DNA of 64,000 nt from Blastococcus sp. TML/M2B (GTDB lineage Bacteria; Actinomycetota; Actinomycetes; Mycobacteriales; Geodermatophilaceae): contig NZ_JAENZZ010000002.1 of assembly GCF_016612865.1 (NCBI RefSeq), positions 496,001 through 560,000 on the forward strand, given 5' to 3'. Below, piece after piece: positions 50,310 through 60,289 of this stretch. Position 1 is the stretch's first letter. The number at the start of each line of letters is the position of its first letter. A program made the position numbers and the translations under genes. Below the pieces are notes generated by a model. That model was not told the DNA's origin. It saw only the letters and a list, made by a program, of their open reading frames with translations, and ran no database searches.

Positions 50310-51110
50310 GTGAGCGACACCGGGAGGGACCGCCGCCGAGCGCTGGGTCGGTGGAGGGAGGCGCGTCCCCGGCGACGGGCGTCCTGGCTCGATCGGGACC
50401 TGCGCACCCGACGGCAGCACCTGCTCCGGGCCCGCTGGCGCGAGCTCGCGGTCACCCTGGGCGCCTTCGCCGTCTCGGGCGCGCTGGCCGCGTTCCTGCT
50501 GCGCGCCTGGTCCTTCTGGTCCGGGGTCGCGGTGGGCACCTACCTCGGGGCCGTCACGGTGCTCGTCATCGTCATGCTGGCGATCGCCGACGGCAGCCTG
50601 TTCCCCCGGCTCGGCCGCGCGCTGGAAGACGACGCCGGCACCGCGCTCCTGAGCACGCCGGGGGTGTTCGACGTCGTCAGCGGCGTCTCCTTCGAGCACG
50701 TCGACGTCGACCACGTCGTCCTCGCACCGGCCGGCTGCTTCGCGGTGGAGGTCAAAGCCAGCTTCAGCCGCCGCGGACACCTGGACCGCGTGCTGGCGCT
50801 GGACGACAAGCTGGCCCAGGCGCGCGACGGGGCGCGGCGGATCGAACGGCTGCTGGCCAGCCGCGGGGTCGCAGTCCCGGTGTCCCCCGTCCTCGTGCTC
50901 ACCGGGTCGGGAGCCCCCGAGATGACGTCCCCCGAGCGCCGCGGGGACGTCCTCGTCCTCCCTCTCCGCGACAACGAGATGTGGCGCGCCCACCTCGCAG
51001 ACCTGCCACCCGTGCTCGACGAGCCCACCGCGCACCGCGCCGCCGCAGAACTGGCCGCCTATCGAGCCCAGCGCACCGAGCACGAGCTCAGCAACCACCG
51101 CCGCCGATGA
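50310..51110 (+). CDS. NERD-domain membrane protein
   Basis: 266 aa. A basic N-terminus (RDRRRALGRWREARPRRRAS) precedes two hydrophobic segments (LAVTLGAFAVSGALAAFLL; GVAVGTYLGAVTVLVIVML). Then comes a NERD nuclease-related domain at about 125-225 with D-VVLAPAGCFAVEVKAS (the E-x-K nuclease core). GTG 50310 follows AGGAGG. Function unknown; NERD proteins are linked to DNA processing. The membrane location is unusual for a nuclease and no partner gene is evident. Confidence 0.82.
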   Translation: MSDTGRDRRRALGRWREARPRRRASWLDRDLRTRRQHLLRARWRELAVTLGAFAVSGALAAFLLRAWSFWSGVAVGTYLGAVTVLVIVMLAIADGSLFPRLGRALEDDAGTALLSTPGVFDVVSGVSFEHVDVDHVVLAPAGCFAVEVKASFSRRGHLDRVLALDDKLAQARDGARRIERLLASRGVAVPVSPVLVLTGSGAPEMTSPERRGDVLVLPLRDNEMWRAHLADLPPVLDEPTAHRAAAELAAYRAQRTEHELSNHRRR

Positions 51111-51162
51111 GTTCGCGGCTCCCGCCGGGTCGGAGCATCACCACCACGGAGGGACAGGACCC

Positions 51163-51768
51163 ATGGCAGAGCTGCTCGTCGACTTCATCACCTCCCTCGA
51201 CGGCTACGCGTCGGGCAGGGGCTGGCCCGGCTTCTGGGGGATGGAGGGCCCGGAGTACCTCGCCTGGCTCGGCGAGCAGCCGCCGGTCACCTACCTGATG
51301 GGCGCGAACACCTACCGCCTGATGTCGGGCTTCGCCGCGGGCGAGGTCCCGGACGGCCTGGAGGAGTTCCGGCCCGAGGAGGAGGCGTCGGTCGACGAGC
51401 TGACACAGGCGCCCAAGGTCGTGTTCTCGTCGTCCCTGCAGGAGCCGTTGTCCTGGGCGAACTGCACGCTGGTGCGCGGCGACGCCGTCGGAGCGGTCCG
51501 TGCCCTCAAGGAGGAGCGGACGGGCATCCTCAGCACGATCGGCAGCCTCACCCTGTGCCGCGCCCTGATGGCCGCCGGCCTGGTCGACCGCTTCCGCGTC
51601 GGCATGTTCCCGGTCATCACGGGGGCCACGGGCGAGGAGCGCATCTACGACGGCTACCCCGACGTCGCCCTGGAGATGACCGAGCACCGTACGTTCGACG
51701 GCGGCATCCAGCTGGTCGAGTACCGGCCCCGCATCCTCGACTCCCCACCGGTGGCCGGCCCCGCCTGA
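51163..51768 (+). CDS. dihydrofolate-reductase-family protein (RibD C-terminal-like)
   Basis: 201 aa. Start [44 protein letters not shown] and [20 protein letters not shown] place it in the RibD_C/YyaP family of NADPH-dependent reductases. Substrate unknown. ATG 51163 after GGAGGGACAGGACC. Upstream of msrA but separated by 65 bp. Confidence 0.88.
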   Translation: MAELLVDFITSLDGYASGRGWPGFWGMEGPEYLAWLGEQPPVTYLMGANTYRLMSGFAAGEVPDGLEEFRPEEEASVDELTQAPKVVFSSSLQEPLSWANCTLVRGDAVGAVRALKEERTGILSTIGSLTLCRALMAAGLVDRFRVGMFPVITGATGEERIYDGYPDVALEMTEHRTFDGGIQLVEYRPRILDSPPVAGPA

Positions 51769-51833
51769 CCTCACCGGAACACATCCCCGCTCACGGCGTT
51801 CACCAGGTGTGCTGGACAAGAAGGAGGCACACG

Positions 51834-52349
51834 TTGACCACTGAGACCGCGATCCTCGCCGGCGGCTGCTTCTGGGGAGCCCAGGAGCTGCTGCGCAAGC
51901 GCCCCGGCGTCCTCTCGAGCCGCGTCGGCTACTCCGGGGGCGACACCCCGAACGCCACCTACCGCAACCACGGTGACCACGCGGAGGCGGTGGAGATCGT
52001 CTTCGACCCCGACGTCATCTCGTACCGCGAGCTGCTGGAGTTCTTCTTCCAGATCCACGACCCGTCGACGAAGAACCGGCAGGGCAACGACATCGGCCGC
52101 AGCTACCGCTCGGCGATCTTCTACCTGAGCGACGAGCAGAAGCGCGTCGCCGAGGACACGATCGCCGACGTCGACGCCTCGGGCATCTGGCCGGGCAAGG
52201 TCGTCACCGAGGTGGAGCCGGCCGGCGCGTTCTGGGAGGCCGAGGAGGAGCACCAGGACTACCTGCAGAAGATCCCGTTCGGCTACACGTGCCACTACGT
52301 ACGGCCGGACTGGGTGCTCCCGCGGCGCGAGGCGCAGACCGCCGGATGA
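51834..52349 (+). CDS. msrA: peptide-methionine (S)-S-oxide reductase
   Basis: Reduces methionine S-sulfoxide in proteins. 171 aa. Catalytic [11 protein letters not shown] near the N-terminus; [37 protein letters not shown] and [12 protein letters not shown] are typical. The start is TTG 51834, placed by AAGGAGG at 51821-51827; no ATG/GTG fits ahead of the catalytic motif. Ends in a 40-bp palindromic terminator. Confidence 0.94.
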   Translation: MTTETAILAGGCFWGAQELLRKRPGVLSSRVGYSGGDTPNATYRNHGDHAEAVEIVFDPDVISYRELLEFFFQIHDPSTKNRQGNDIGRSYRSAIFYLSDEQKRVAEDTIADVDASGIWPGKVVTEVEPAGAFWEAEEEHQDYLQKIPFGYTCHYVRPDWVLPRREAQTAG

Positions 52350-52354
52350 CCTGA

Positions 52355-52394
52355 GCGAGGGGTGGGCGTTCCCGCGGGAACGCCCACCCCTCGC
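52355..52394. terminator. 40-bp perfect palindrome, terminator of msrA
   Basis: Fully self-complementary across 40 bp, centre TTCCCGCGGGAA with outer arm GCGAGGGGTGGGCG. Starts 6 bp after the msrA stop and ends 45 bp before the DUF429-RelA/SpoT gene. Confidence 0.8.
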
Positions 52395-52438
52395 TGCGTT
52401 CGCTGCCGGTCGTCGGTGCCGCAGGGCAAGCTGACCCC

Positions 52439-54175
52439 GTGCACCACATCGGGATCGACCTCGCCTGGGGGCTCAGGCAACCCAGCGGCCTCGCCGTGCT
52501 GGACGACGACGGCCGGCTCGTCCACGTCAGCGCGGTGCGCACAGACGACGAGATCGAGACGGCGCTGGCCCCGTTCACCGCCGGCCCGTGCATCGTGGCG
52601 ATCGACGCCCCGCTGGTGGTCACCAACGCCACCGGGAACCGGGCCGCCGAGCGGGCGCTCAACGCCGACTTCGCGAGGTTCCAGGCCGGGGCGCACCCGA
52701 CGAACACCGGCAAACCCGAGTTCACCGACGGTGACACCCGCGGCGGACGGATCGCCCGGCGCCTGAAGCTGGACCTCGACCCCCGCTCGGGCCGCGACCG
52801 CCGGGCCATCGAGGTCTACCCGCACGCGGCGACGGTGGCGCTGTTCCGGCTGGGCCGCACGCTCAAGTACAAGAACAAGCCGGGCCGGACGCTCGAGCAG
52901 ATGCGCGCGGAGCTGCTCCTGCTCGTCGACCTCCTGGGCGCGGTGGTGGAGCTCGACCTCGGGGCGCCGTTCGCCGCGCTGCGCGAGCAGGTGCTCACCG
53001 CCGCCCGCAAGAGCGAGCTGCGGGTGGCCGAAGACCAGGTGGACGCCGTGGTCTGCGCCTACGTGGGCTGGATCGCCGTCCGGCGGCCGGACGAGGTGAC
53101 CACCTACGGCGACGCGGCCGCCGGCGCCATCGTGACCCCGACCTTACCGCCGGACCTGGAGCCCGGCCCCCGGGTGACCGCGCCCCCGCCGGACCCGCTG
53201 CAGCAGGCCATCCAGGCATACGCCGACAGGCGGCCCGAGACCCTGGTCGCCGGGACGCAGGCGCTCGCGCTCGTCACCGAGCTGCTCGACGACGCCGGGA
53301 TCAACTACCTGACGGTGACCGGGCGGACCAAGAGCGTGACCTCGTTCGCCGAGAAGGCGGCCCGCACGGTCGACGGCGTGCCCGCCTATCCCGACCCGCT
53401 GCGGGACATCACCGACCAGATCGGCGTGCGGGTGATCGCCTACGTGCAGAGCGACGTGGAGGCGGTCGCCGAGCTGCTGGCCGCGCAGGTGGTCGTGATC
53501 GACGACCGGGACATGGGGCGGCAGACCGCGCAGCAGGGCCGGTTCGGCTACGCCAGCCGGCACCTGCTGATCGCCGTGGACCCCGCCCGGGTGGCCGAGT
53601 GGCCGGAGCTGGACGGCCGGGTGGTGCAGGTGCAGGTGCGCACGGTGCTGCAGCACGCGTGGGCCGAGTTCGAGCACGACATCCGCTACAAGGGAACGGT
53701 GCCCGACGAGCACGCGTCCGAGTTCGACCGCCGGTTCACCCTGGCCGCCGGGTTGCTGGAGCTGGCCGACCAGGAGTTCACCGCGATCCGCGAGCGCCTC
53801 CGGGGGCCGGTTCCCGGTGACGACGCCGACGACGTCGACCCCGACGACCCACGGATCGCGCCCCGGGAACTGGCTGCCTTCCTCGCCGGGCAGTACGCCG
53901 ACGCCGGCTGGTCGCGCCCGGACCACTACACCTGGATCTCCGGCCTGCTGCTCGAACTGGGCGTGACCAGCCTGGTGGAGCTGGGCGAGGTGCTGCGCGG
54001 CGCCGACGACAGCGGCATCACCGCCCGGATGGACTACCGGTATCCCCCGGGCGCGGTCCGCCGGCTGGACGACACCCTGCTGGCCCAGTTCGGGCAGCGG
54101 TACGTCGACCTGCACGGCAATGCCGACCGGCGGGCCGCGCTGGCGACCCGGTTGCAGAAGCTCGCCGGCGGCTGA
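52439..54175 (+). CDS. DUF429 (RNase H-like) - RelA/SpoT synthetase fusion protein
   Basis: 578 aa. Residues 1-235 are DUF429 (IGIDLAWGLRQPSG, IVAIDAPLVV, ARRLKLDLDPRSGRDRRAIEVYPH, AEDQVDAVVCAYVGW), a predicted RNase H-like nuclease fold. A Pro-rich linker spans about 236-255. Residues 260-455 are a (p)ppGpp-synthetase-type domain: GRTKSVTSFAEKAAR, DITDQIGVRVIAY, FGYASRHLLIAV (G-loop), VQVQVRTVLQHAWAEFEHDIRYK. A helical domain ends the protein. No HD hydrolase. GTG 52439. Could make an alarmone, or pyrophosphorylate tRNA like toxSAS enzymes. Fusion looks genuine: one uninterrupted frame. Confidence 0.88.
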   Translation: MHHIGIDLAWGLRQPSGLAVLDDDGRLVHVSAVRTDDEIETALAPFTAGPCIVAIDAPLVVTNATGNRAAERALNADFARFQAGAHPTNTGKPEFTDGDTRGGRIARRLKLDLDPRSGRDRRAIEVYPHAATVALFRLGRTLKYKNKPGRTLEQMRAELLLLVDLLGAVVELDLGAPFAALREQVLTAARKSELRVAEDQVDAVVCAYVGWIAVRRPDEVTTYGDAAAGAIVTPTLPPDLEPGPRVTAPPPDPLQQAIQAYADRRPETLVAGTQALALVTELLDDAGINYLTVTGRTKSVTSFAEKAARTVDGVPAYPDPLRDITDQIGVRVIAYVQSDVEAVAELLAAQVVVIDDRDMGRQTAQQGRFGYASRHLLIAVDPARVAEWPELDGRVVQVQVRTVLQHAWAEFEHDIRYKGTVPDEHASEFDRRFTLAAGLLELADQEFTAIRERLRGPVPGDDADDVDPDDPRIAPRELAAFLAGQYADAGWSRPDHYTWISGLLLELGVTSLVELGEVLRGADDSGITARMDYRYPPGAVRRLDDTLLAQFGQRYVDLHGNADRRAALATRLQKLAGG

Positions 54176-54231
54176 CCGGCGCGACCTGCCGGGTCGACGT
54201 CCGGGCGCGCGCAGGCCATAGCCTCACCTCC

Positions 54232-55203
54232 ATGCGCGCAGTCCAGATCACCGAATTCGGTGGCCCCGAGGTCCTGAAGGTCGTCGACGTCCCCGAGCCG
54301 GAGGCCGGCCCGGGCCGGACGCTCCACGACGTCTCCGCCGCCGGCGTCAACTACGCCGACACCCACCAGATCGAGAACTCCTACCTCGCCGCCCAGCAGC
54401 TGCCGCTGATCCCGGGCGCCGAGTTCGTCGGCACGCCCGTCGGCGGCGGGCAGCGCGTCGTCGGGCTGCTCGACGGCGGTGGCTACGCCGAACGGGTGGC
54501 CGCCAACGACCGGCTGACCTGGGCGGTGCCGGACGGCGTCACCGACGAGCAGGCGCTCTCGCTGGTGCTCCAGGGCTCGACCGCCTGGCACCTGCTGCGC
54601 ACCTGCGCACACCTGGCCGAGGGCGAGTCCGTCGTCGTCATCGCCGGTGCCGGCGGCGTCGGCTCGATCGCCGTCCAGCTGGCCCGCCGCTGGGGCGCCG
54701 GCCGCGTCATCGCCACCGCCTCCAGCGCCGAGAAGCGCGCGCTCACCGAGGAGCTCGGCGCGCACGCCACGGTCGACCCGGCGCTCGCCGACGACGACCC
54801 GAAGCAGTTCGCCGCGGCGCTGCGCGAGGCCAACGAGGGCAAGAAGGTCGACATCGTGCTGGAGATGACCGGCGGCAACGTCTTCTCCGGCTCGCTGTCG
54901 GCACTGGCCCCCTTCGGCCGGCTGGTCACCTACGGCATGGCCGCCCGCCAGGAGACGCCGTCGGTGCCCCCAGGGATGCTCATGGGCACGAGCCGTGCGG
55001 TCATCGGCTTCTGGCTGGCCCACTGCATGGCTCGGCCCGAGATGCTCGACGCCGCCATGACCGACTTGTTGGCCATGACCGCCGACGGCTCGCTCAAGCC
55101 GATCGCCGGCGGCCGGTACCCCCTGTCCAACGTGCGCGACGCGCACCAGGACCTGCTCGCCCGCCGCACCACCGGCAAGCTCGTCCTCGACCCCACCCGC
55201 TGA
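54232..55203 (+). CDS. zinc-type alcohol dehydrogenase-like quinone oxidoreductase (QOR)
   Basis: 323-aa MDR-superfamily NADPH:quinone reductase. Start MRAVQITEFGGPEVLKVVDVP; GVNYADTHQIENSYL; cofactor site VVIAGAGGVGSIAVQLARRWG. No structural-zinc cysteines. ATG 54232. Cytoplasmic. Its stop runs directly into a palindrome array that separates it from the convergent VWA gene. Confidence 0.92.
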   Translation: MRAVQITEFGGPEVLKVVDVPEPEAGPGRTLHDVSAAGVNYADTHQIENSYLAAQQLPLIPGAEFVGTPVGGGQRVVGLLDGGGYAERVAANDRLTWAVPDGVTDEQALSLVLQGSTAWHLLRTCAHLAEGESVVVIAGAGGVGSIAVQLARRWGAGRVIATASSAEKRALTEELGAHATVDPALADDDPKQFAAALREANEGKKVDIVLEMTGGNVFSGSLSALAPFGRLVTYGMAARQETPSVPPGMLMGTSRAVIGFWLAHCMARPEMLDAAMTDLLAMTADGSLKPIAGGRYPLSNVRDAHQDLLARRTTGKLVLDPTR

Positions 55204-55204
55204 C

Positions 55205-55294
55205 GGACTTTCGGTACCGAAAGTCCCACGCTCTTCGGGACTCTCGGTACCGAAAGTCCCCGGCTGATGGGGACTTTCGGTACCGAAAGTCCCC
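55205..55294. repeat. three tandem palindromes with a GGTACC centre
   Basis: Copy 1 (55205-55226) and copy 3 (55269-55294, 26 bp) are perfect; copy 2 (55237-55260) has one mismatch. Each reads G-rich end, ACTTTCGGTACCGAAAGT, C-rich end. They fill the gap between convergent genes and may act as terminators or as a small repetitive palindromic element. Confidence 0.85.
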
Positions 55295-55302
55295 TGCCCC
55301 GG

Positions 55303-56260
55303 TCAGACGAGGCGGTTGGTCCAGAGCAGGCTGAGGACGGCGCCGACGAGCAGCACCAGGACGCCGACCCGGACGAACCGCGGGCTGATGTCCTTCGGCT
55401 CGGTGGTGTACCCGATCTGGCTGCCCAGGTCGGCGTACACCTCCTCCAGCTCCTCGGCGCTGGCCGCCTCGCTGTAGCTGCCGCCGGTCTCGTCGGCGAT
55501 CCGCTCCAGCGTCGCCCGGTCGACCGGCACGGGCACGGTGTCGCCGTCCAGGTCGAGGGTGCCGTAGTCGGTGCCGAACGCGATCGTCGAGACCGGGATC
55601 GAGACGTCCTTCGCCGCGTCGATCGCCAGCGTCTCGTCGCGGCCCACCGTCGGGTAGCCGTCCGAGAGCAGCACGACCCGCGCGGGCGGGGCCTCCTCGC
55701 CGGCGTCCTCCAGCGTCGACTGGAAGTTCTGGATCGCGGTCAGCGAGGTGAAGATCGCCTCGCCGATCGCCGTCGACTCGGCCAGGTCCAGGTTGTCGAT
55801 CGCGCCGCGCACCTGCTCGCGGTCGGTCGTCGGCGGCACCAGCGTGGTCGCCGTCCCGGCGAAGGTGACCAGCCCGAGGTTGATCCGCTCGGGCAGGACG
55901 TCGACGAACTCCTTGGCCGCCTTCTGCATCGCCTCGAAGCGGTTGGGCTCGACGTCGCGGGCCTCCATCGACAGCGAGACGTCCACGGCCATGATCACCG
56001 TCGCCCGCTCGCGGGGGACCCGCACCTCGGATGCTCGGCATCGCCAGCGACACGACCAGCGTGGCCAGCCCCGCCGCGACCAGCGCGAACGCCACGTGCC
56101 GGCGCCAGCCGGGCCGCTTGGGCACCAGCGAGCCGAGCAGCGCCACGTTGGTGAACCGCGCCGCGTACGCCTTCCGGCGCAGCTGGAGGACGACGTAGAA
56201 CGCCACCAGCGCGGCGACCGCGATCAGCCCCAGCAGCCAGAGGGGTGCCTGGAAGGTCAT
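55303..56260 (-). CDS. VWA-domain membrane protein (Rv1481-like), frameshifted
   Basis: About 318 aa after correction. TM segment at the N-terminus (LWLLGLIAVAALVAFYVVLQL) and again near 55 (FALVAAGLATLVVSLAMP), VWA domain with MIDAS DVSLS, VTFAGTATTLVPPTTDRE and LLSDGYPTVG, and a final TM helix (FVRVGVLVLLVGAVLSLLW). An extra G at 56029-56030 breaks the frame before the VWA domain; corrected it reads MPSIEVRVPRERATVIM. ATG 56260 overlaps the DUF58 stop. Functions with MoxR and DUF58 as a metal-dependent chaperone module at the membrane. Confidence 0.92.
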
Positions 56261-57272
56261 CGCGACGCTCCTCCGCTGCCGGCCCGCCGGCGCTCGCCGA
56301 CGAAGCGGACGACGTCCATCAACCAGTCCCGGTCGGTGCGCAGCTGCAGGTGCCCCGCACCCGCCCGGCGCAGCGCCGCGGCGATGCGGGCCCGCTCCTC
56401 GGCGGCCCCGGCCGCGAACCGCGCCCGGAACTCGGCGTCCCCGGTCGGCACCTCCAGCGTCTGCCCGGTCTCCGGGTCGACGACGGTCAGCAGGCCCACG
56501 TCGGGCAGCTCCAGCTCGCGCGGGTCGAGCACCTCGATCGCCAGCAGCTCGTGCCGGGTGCCCAGCCCGCGCAGCGGCCGCTCCCAGTCGCTGTCGCCCA
56601 GGAAGTCGGAGATGACGACGACCAGCCCGCGCCGGCGCTCCGGCCGGCGCAAGGTCTCCAGGGCGGCGGCGAGGTCGCCGCGCCGCCCGCCCGCGGCCCG
56701 CGGGGTGGCGACGACGGAGCGCAGCAGCCGCTCGGCGGCCAGCCGGCCCGGCAGCGCCGGGTGCCGGACGACCTGCTCCCCCGTGGTCACCACCGCGCCC
56801 AGCCGGTTGCCGCCGTGCACGGTGAGGTGCCCGACGGCGGCCAGCCCGGCGATCGCCAGGTCGCGCTTGAGGCAGTTCGCGGTGCCGAAGTCGAGGCTGG
56901 CCGACAGGTCGACCACCGCCCACGTCTCCAGCTCGCGGTCGGCGATCGTCTCGCGCACGTGCGGCACCTGGGTGCGCGCGGTGACCGGCCAGTCCATCCG
57001 CCGGACGTCGTCGCCCGGGTGGTAGGTCCGCGAGTCACCGGCCTCGGAGCCGGAGCCGGGCACCAGGCCGAGGTGGTCGCCCTGCAGCAGGCCGTCCAGC
57101 CGCCGGCGGACGGTCAGCTCCAGGCGGCGCAGCAGCACGTCGGCCGGGCCGTCGGTGAACCGCGGCGGGGCACCCTTGTCCGCCCCCGGGCTCTCCCCCG
57201 CCGGGTGGAGCAGGAGGCCCGGGTGCGCCGCCCCCGCGGGGGACGGGTCGGCGCTGCGGCGGCGGCGCCGGA

Positions 57273-57276
<4 letters not shown>
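56257..57276 (-). CDS. DUF58 protein (Rv1480-like)
   Basis: 339 aa, the usual middle member of MoxR clusters. DUF58 signature SRTYHPGDDVRRMDWPVTAR at about residue 80, then a VWA-like fold (VVDLSASLDFG, VVVISDFLGDSDW). GTG 57276 overlaps the moxR stop (GTGA) and its own stop overlaps the VWA ATG (ATGA), so all three are translationally coupled. Confidence 0.93.
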
Positions 57277-58463
<1,187 letters not shown>

Positions 58464-58791
58464 GGGGCTCCCTGGTCGTGCCGGGCCGCGACCCCCGGGC
58501 TGTGGGGCCGTCGACGGGGCGGCGCAGCCGTCCCCGGACGCCAGTGTCCTACACCTTGCTGAGCGGCACCTGCACGCCGCGACACGGGCCTCGACGACGC
58601 GCCGTGATCCACGATCAGGGCGCGCGCGACGACTGCCCGGTGCGCCCCTCGACTGCTAGCCTCGGACACGCGTCGGGCAGCTCCCCCCGTGGCTGCCCGA
58701 CGCCTCACTCCTCACGCCGGCGCTCCCGCGGGAGCAGGCGTCCGGCCGGTCAGGCGCCGCGAGTGCCGGGCTGGGTCTCAGGCGCTGGGTC
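58464..58791. other. 328-bp intergenic region between moxR and the RipA-like gene
   Basis: No convincing coding frame. It holds the hairpin at 58671-58702 and the 14-bp tandem repeat at its right edge. The moxR promoter should lie in its left half, but I cannot point to clear hexamers. In mycobacteria ripB occupies this position; no remnant is recognisable here. Confidence 0.6.
58671..58702 (-). terminator. hairpin terminator after the RipA-like gene
   Basis: Perfect 11-bp arms (CGTCGGGCAGC / GCTGCCCGACG) with a 10-nt loop, about 90 bp beyond the stop. Confidence 0.65.
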
Positions 58792-58805
58792 TCAGGCGCT
58801 GGGTC
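58770..58805. repeat. 14-bp tandem repeat across the RipA-like stop codon
   Basis: GCTGGGTCTCAGGC repeats 2.6 times. The stop at 58792 lies in the second unit, so slippage there duplicates only the last codon and stop. Confidence 0.75.
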
Positions 58806-60150
58806 GCACCGCGCCGATGTACCCGCCCCACCGCATCGCGGTCTCCCGGACGGTCTTGCCGCTCTCCGGCGCCTCGATCATGCGGTCCCCGCCCAGGTAG
58901 ATGGCGACGTGGTAGATCGTCGACGGGCGGCTCACGTCGTTGGCCCAGAAGACCAGGTCCCCGGGCTGCAGCGAGCCGCGGGCCACCTTCGGCGACTCGG
59001 CGTACTGGTCGCGGCTGTTGCGCGAGATCGAGATGCCGGCCTGGCCGTAGGCGTACTGGGTCAGCCCGCTGCAGTCGAAGCCGATGACGCCGAGGTCGGG
59101 GTCCTGACCGGGGCCGGGGCCGCGGCGGCCGCCGCCACCCCAGGCGTACGGCGTGCCGATGTAGCTCCGCGCCGCGGAGATCGCGGTGGACGCCGCCGAG
59201 GCAGAGCCCGGGCCGGCGGGGTTCTGCACCGCCGGCGGGGCGGACGGCTTCGGCGCGGCCGGCGCCGGCGCGGGGTTCGACGACGAGGACGACGGCGACG
59301 AGGACGAGGACGGCGAGGGCGCCTGCGCGGCGGCGCGCTGCACGGTGCGGGCGGCCGCGGCGGCCTGCTCCGCGGCGGCGCGGTCCGCGGCGGCGCGGGC
59401 GCCGACGAGCTGGGTGAGCGTGGCCTTGGCGGCGTCGAGCTCGGCCTGCACGGCGGCCTGCTGCGTGGCGACCTCGGCGCGCTGGGCGCGGGCGGACTGC
59501 TCCGCGGCGGTGGCGGCCTCGAGCTGCTGCTCGGCCGCCTGCTGCAGCTGATCGGCCTCGGTGACGGCGGTGCGGGCGACGGCCTCGGCGGCGGTGGCCT
59601 CCTGCTGCACCACGGTGACCCGACCCAGCACGTCGGTGCGGTGCGAGCCGGCCGCCTCGAGCAGGGCGGCGCGCTCGATGAGCTGGGACGGGTTGCCGGC
59701 CGTGAGCAGGGCGCTGGCACCGGGGTTGGTGCTGCCCTCCATGTAGCTGCGGCGGGCGAAGGCGACGACGTCGTCGCGGGCCAGGCCCAGCTCGGCGGTC
59801 TTCGCCTCGACCTCGGCGGCGGCGGCCTCGGCGCGCTCGCGGGCGGCCTCGGCGGCGGCCTGCGTGGCCTGGAACTCGTCGAGGGCCAGCAGCGCCTCGG
59901 TGCGCGCGCTCTCCACGCCTGCCTGGGCGGCGGACAGCCGGTCGTTGAGCTCCCCGATGCGGGCGCCGACGCGGTCGGCCTCGCTCTGCGCGGCGGCGAT
60001 CTCACCGTCCCCCGGGCGACGGGGTGCGGCGTCGGCGACGGCGGGGGTCAGCCCGAGGAGCACCGCGGCGGCGACCGCCGTTCCGCCCACGCGCAGCGCG
60101 CGGCGACCCCACGTCGCTCGCGCCGGGCTGTTCGGGTTCCGGCTGACCAC
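58792..60150 (-). CDS. secreted NlpC/P60 peptidoglycan endopeptidase (RipA-like)
   Basis: 452 aa. Signal peptide about 1-42 (VGGTAVAAAVLLGLTPAVADA). Ala-rich coiled coil 50-270, Ser/Pro linker about 275-310, NlpC/P60 domain at the C-terminus with AARSYIGTPYAWGG, catalytic Cys in GFDCSGLTQYAY and His in YHVAIYLG. It should cut D-Glu-mDAP bonds during cell separation; the coiled coil may serve for autoinhibition or FtsEX-type activation. GTG 60150 follows GGAGGT. Upstream of moxR as in mycobacteria. Confidence 0.93.
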   Translation of the reverse strand: MVSRNPNSPARATWGRRALRVGGTAVAAAVLLGLTPAVADAAPRRPGDGEIAAAQSEADRVGARIGELNDRLSAAQAGVESARTEALLALDEFQATQAAAEAARERAEAAAAEVEAKTAELGLARDDVVAFARRSYMEGSTNPGASALLTAGNPSQLIERAALLEAAGSHRTDVLGRVTVVQQEATAAEAVARTAVTEADQLQQAAEQQLEAATAAEQSARAQRAEVATQQAAVQAELDAAKATLTQLVGARAAADRAAAEQAAAAARTVQRAAAQAPSPSSSSSPSSSSSNPAPAPAAPKPSAPPAVQNPAGPGSASAASTAISAARSYIGTPYAWGGGGRRGPGPGQDPDLGVIGFDCSGLTQYAYGQAGISISRNSRDQYAESPKVARGSLQPGDLVFWANDVSRPSTIYHVAIYLGGDRMIEAPESGKTVRETAMRWGGYIGAVRPSA

Positions 60151-60234
60151 GTCGTGACCTCCGACTGCTCGACGTCGGGCACCCGGAGAGGTGCCGCTCC
60201 GTGGGCCATCGGTCGGACGGACGGGGTCGTTGAG

Positions 60235-60262
60235 GGCGCCTCACCCCGAGGGGTGAGGCGCC
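60235..60262 (-). terminator. hairpin terminator after the acyl-CoA synthetase
   Basis: Perfect 13-bp arms (GGCGCCTCACCCC) with a 2-nt loop, 28 bp beyond the synthetase stop at 60290. Confidence 0.75.
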
Positions 60263-60289
60263 ACCAGCGGGTGCGGCGGGCGGTTCGGT

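Noticed and set aside
60151..60289. Possible c-di-AMP riboswitch in front of the NlpC/P60 gene
   Set aside because: Actinobacterial NlpC/P60 genes often carry one, but only about 80 nt remain between the upstream terminator and the start, and I could not find the conserved core.
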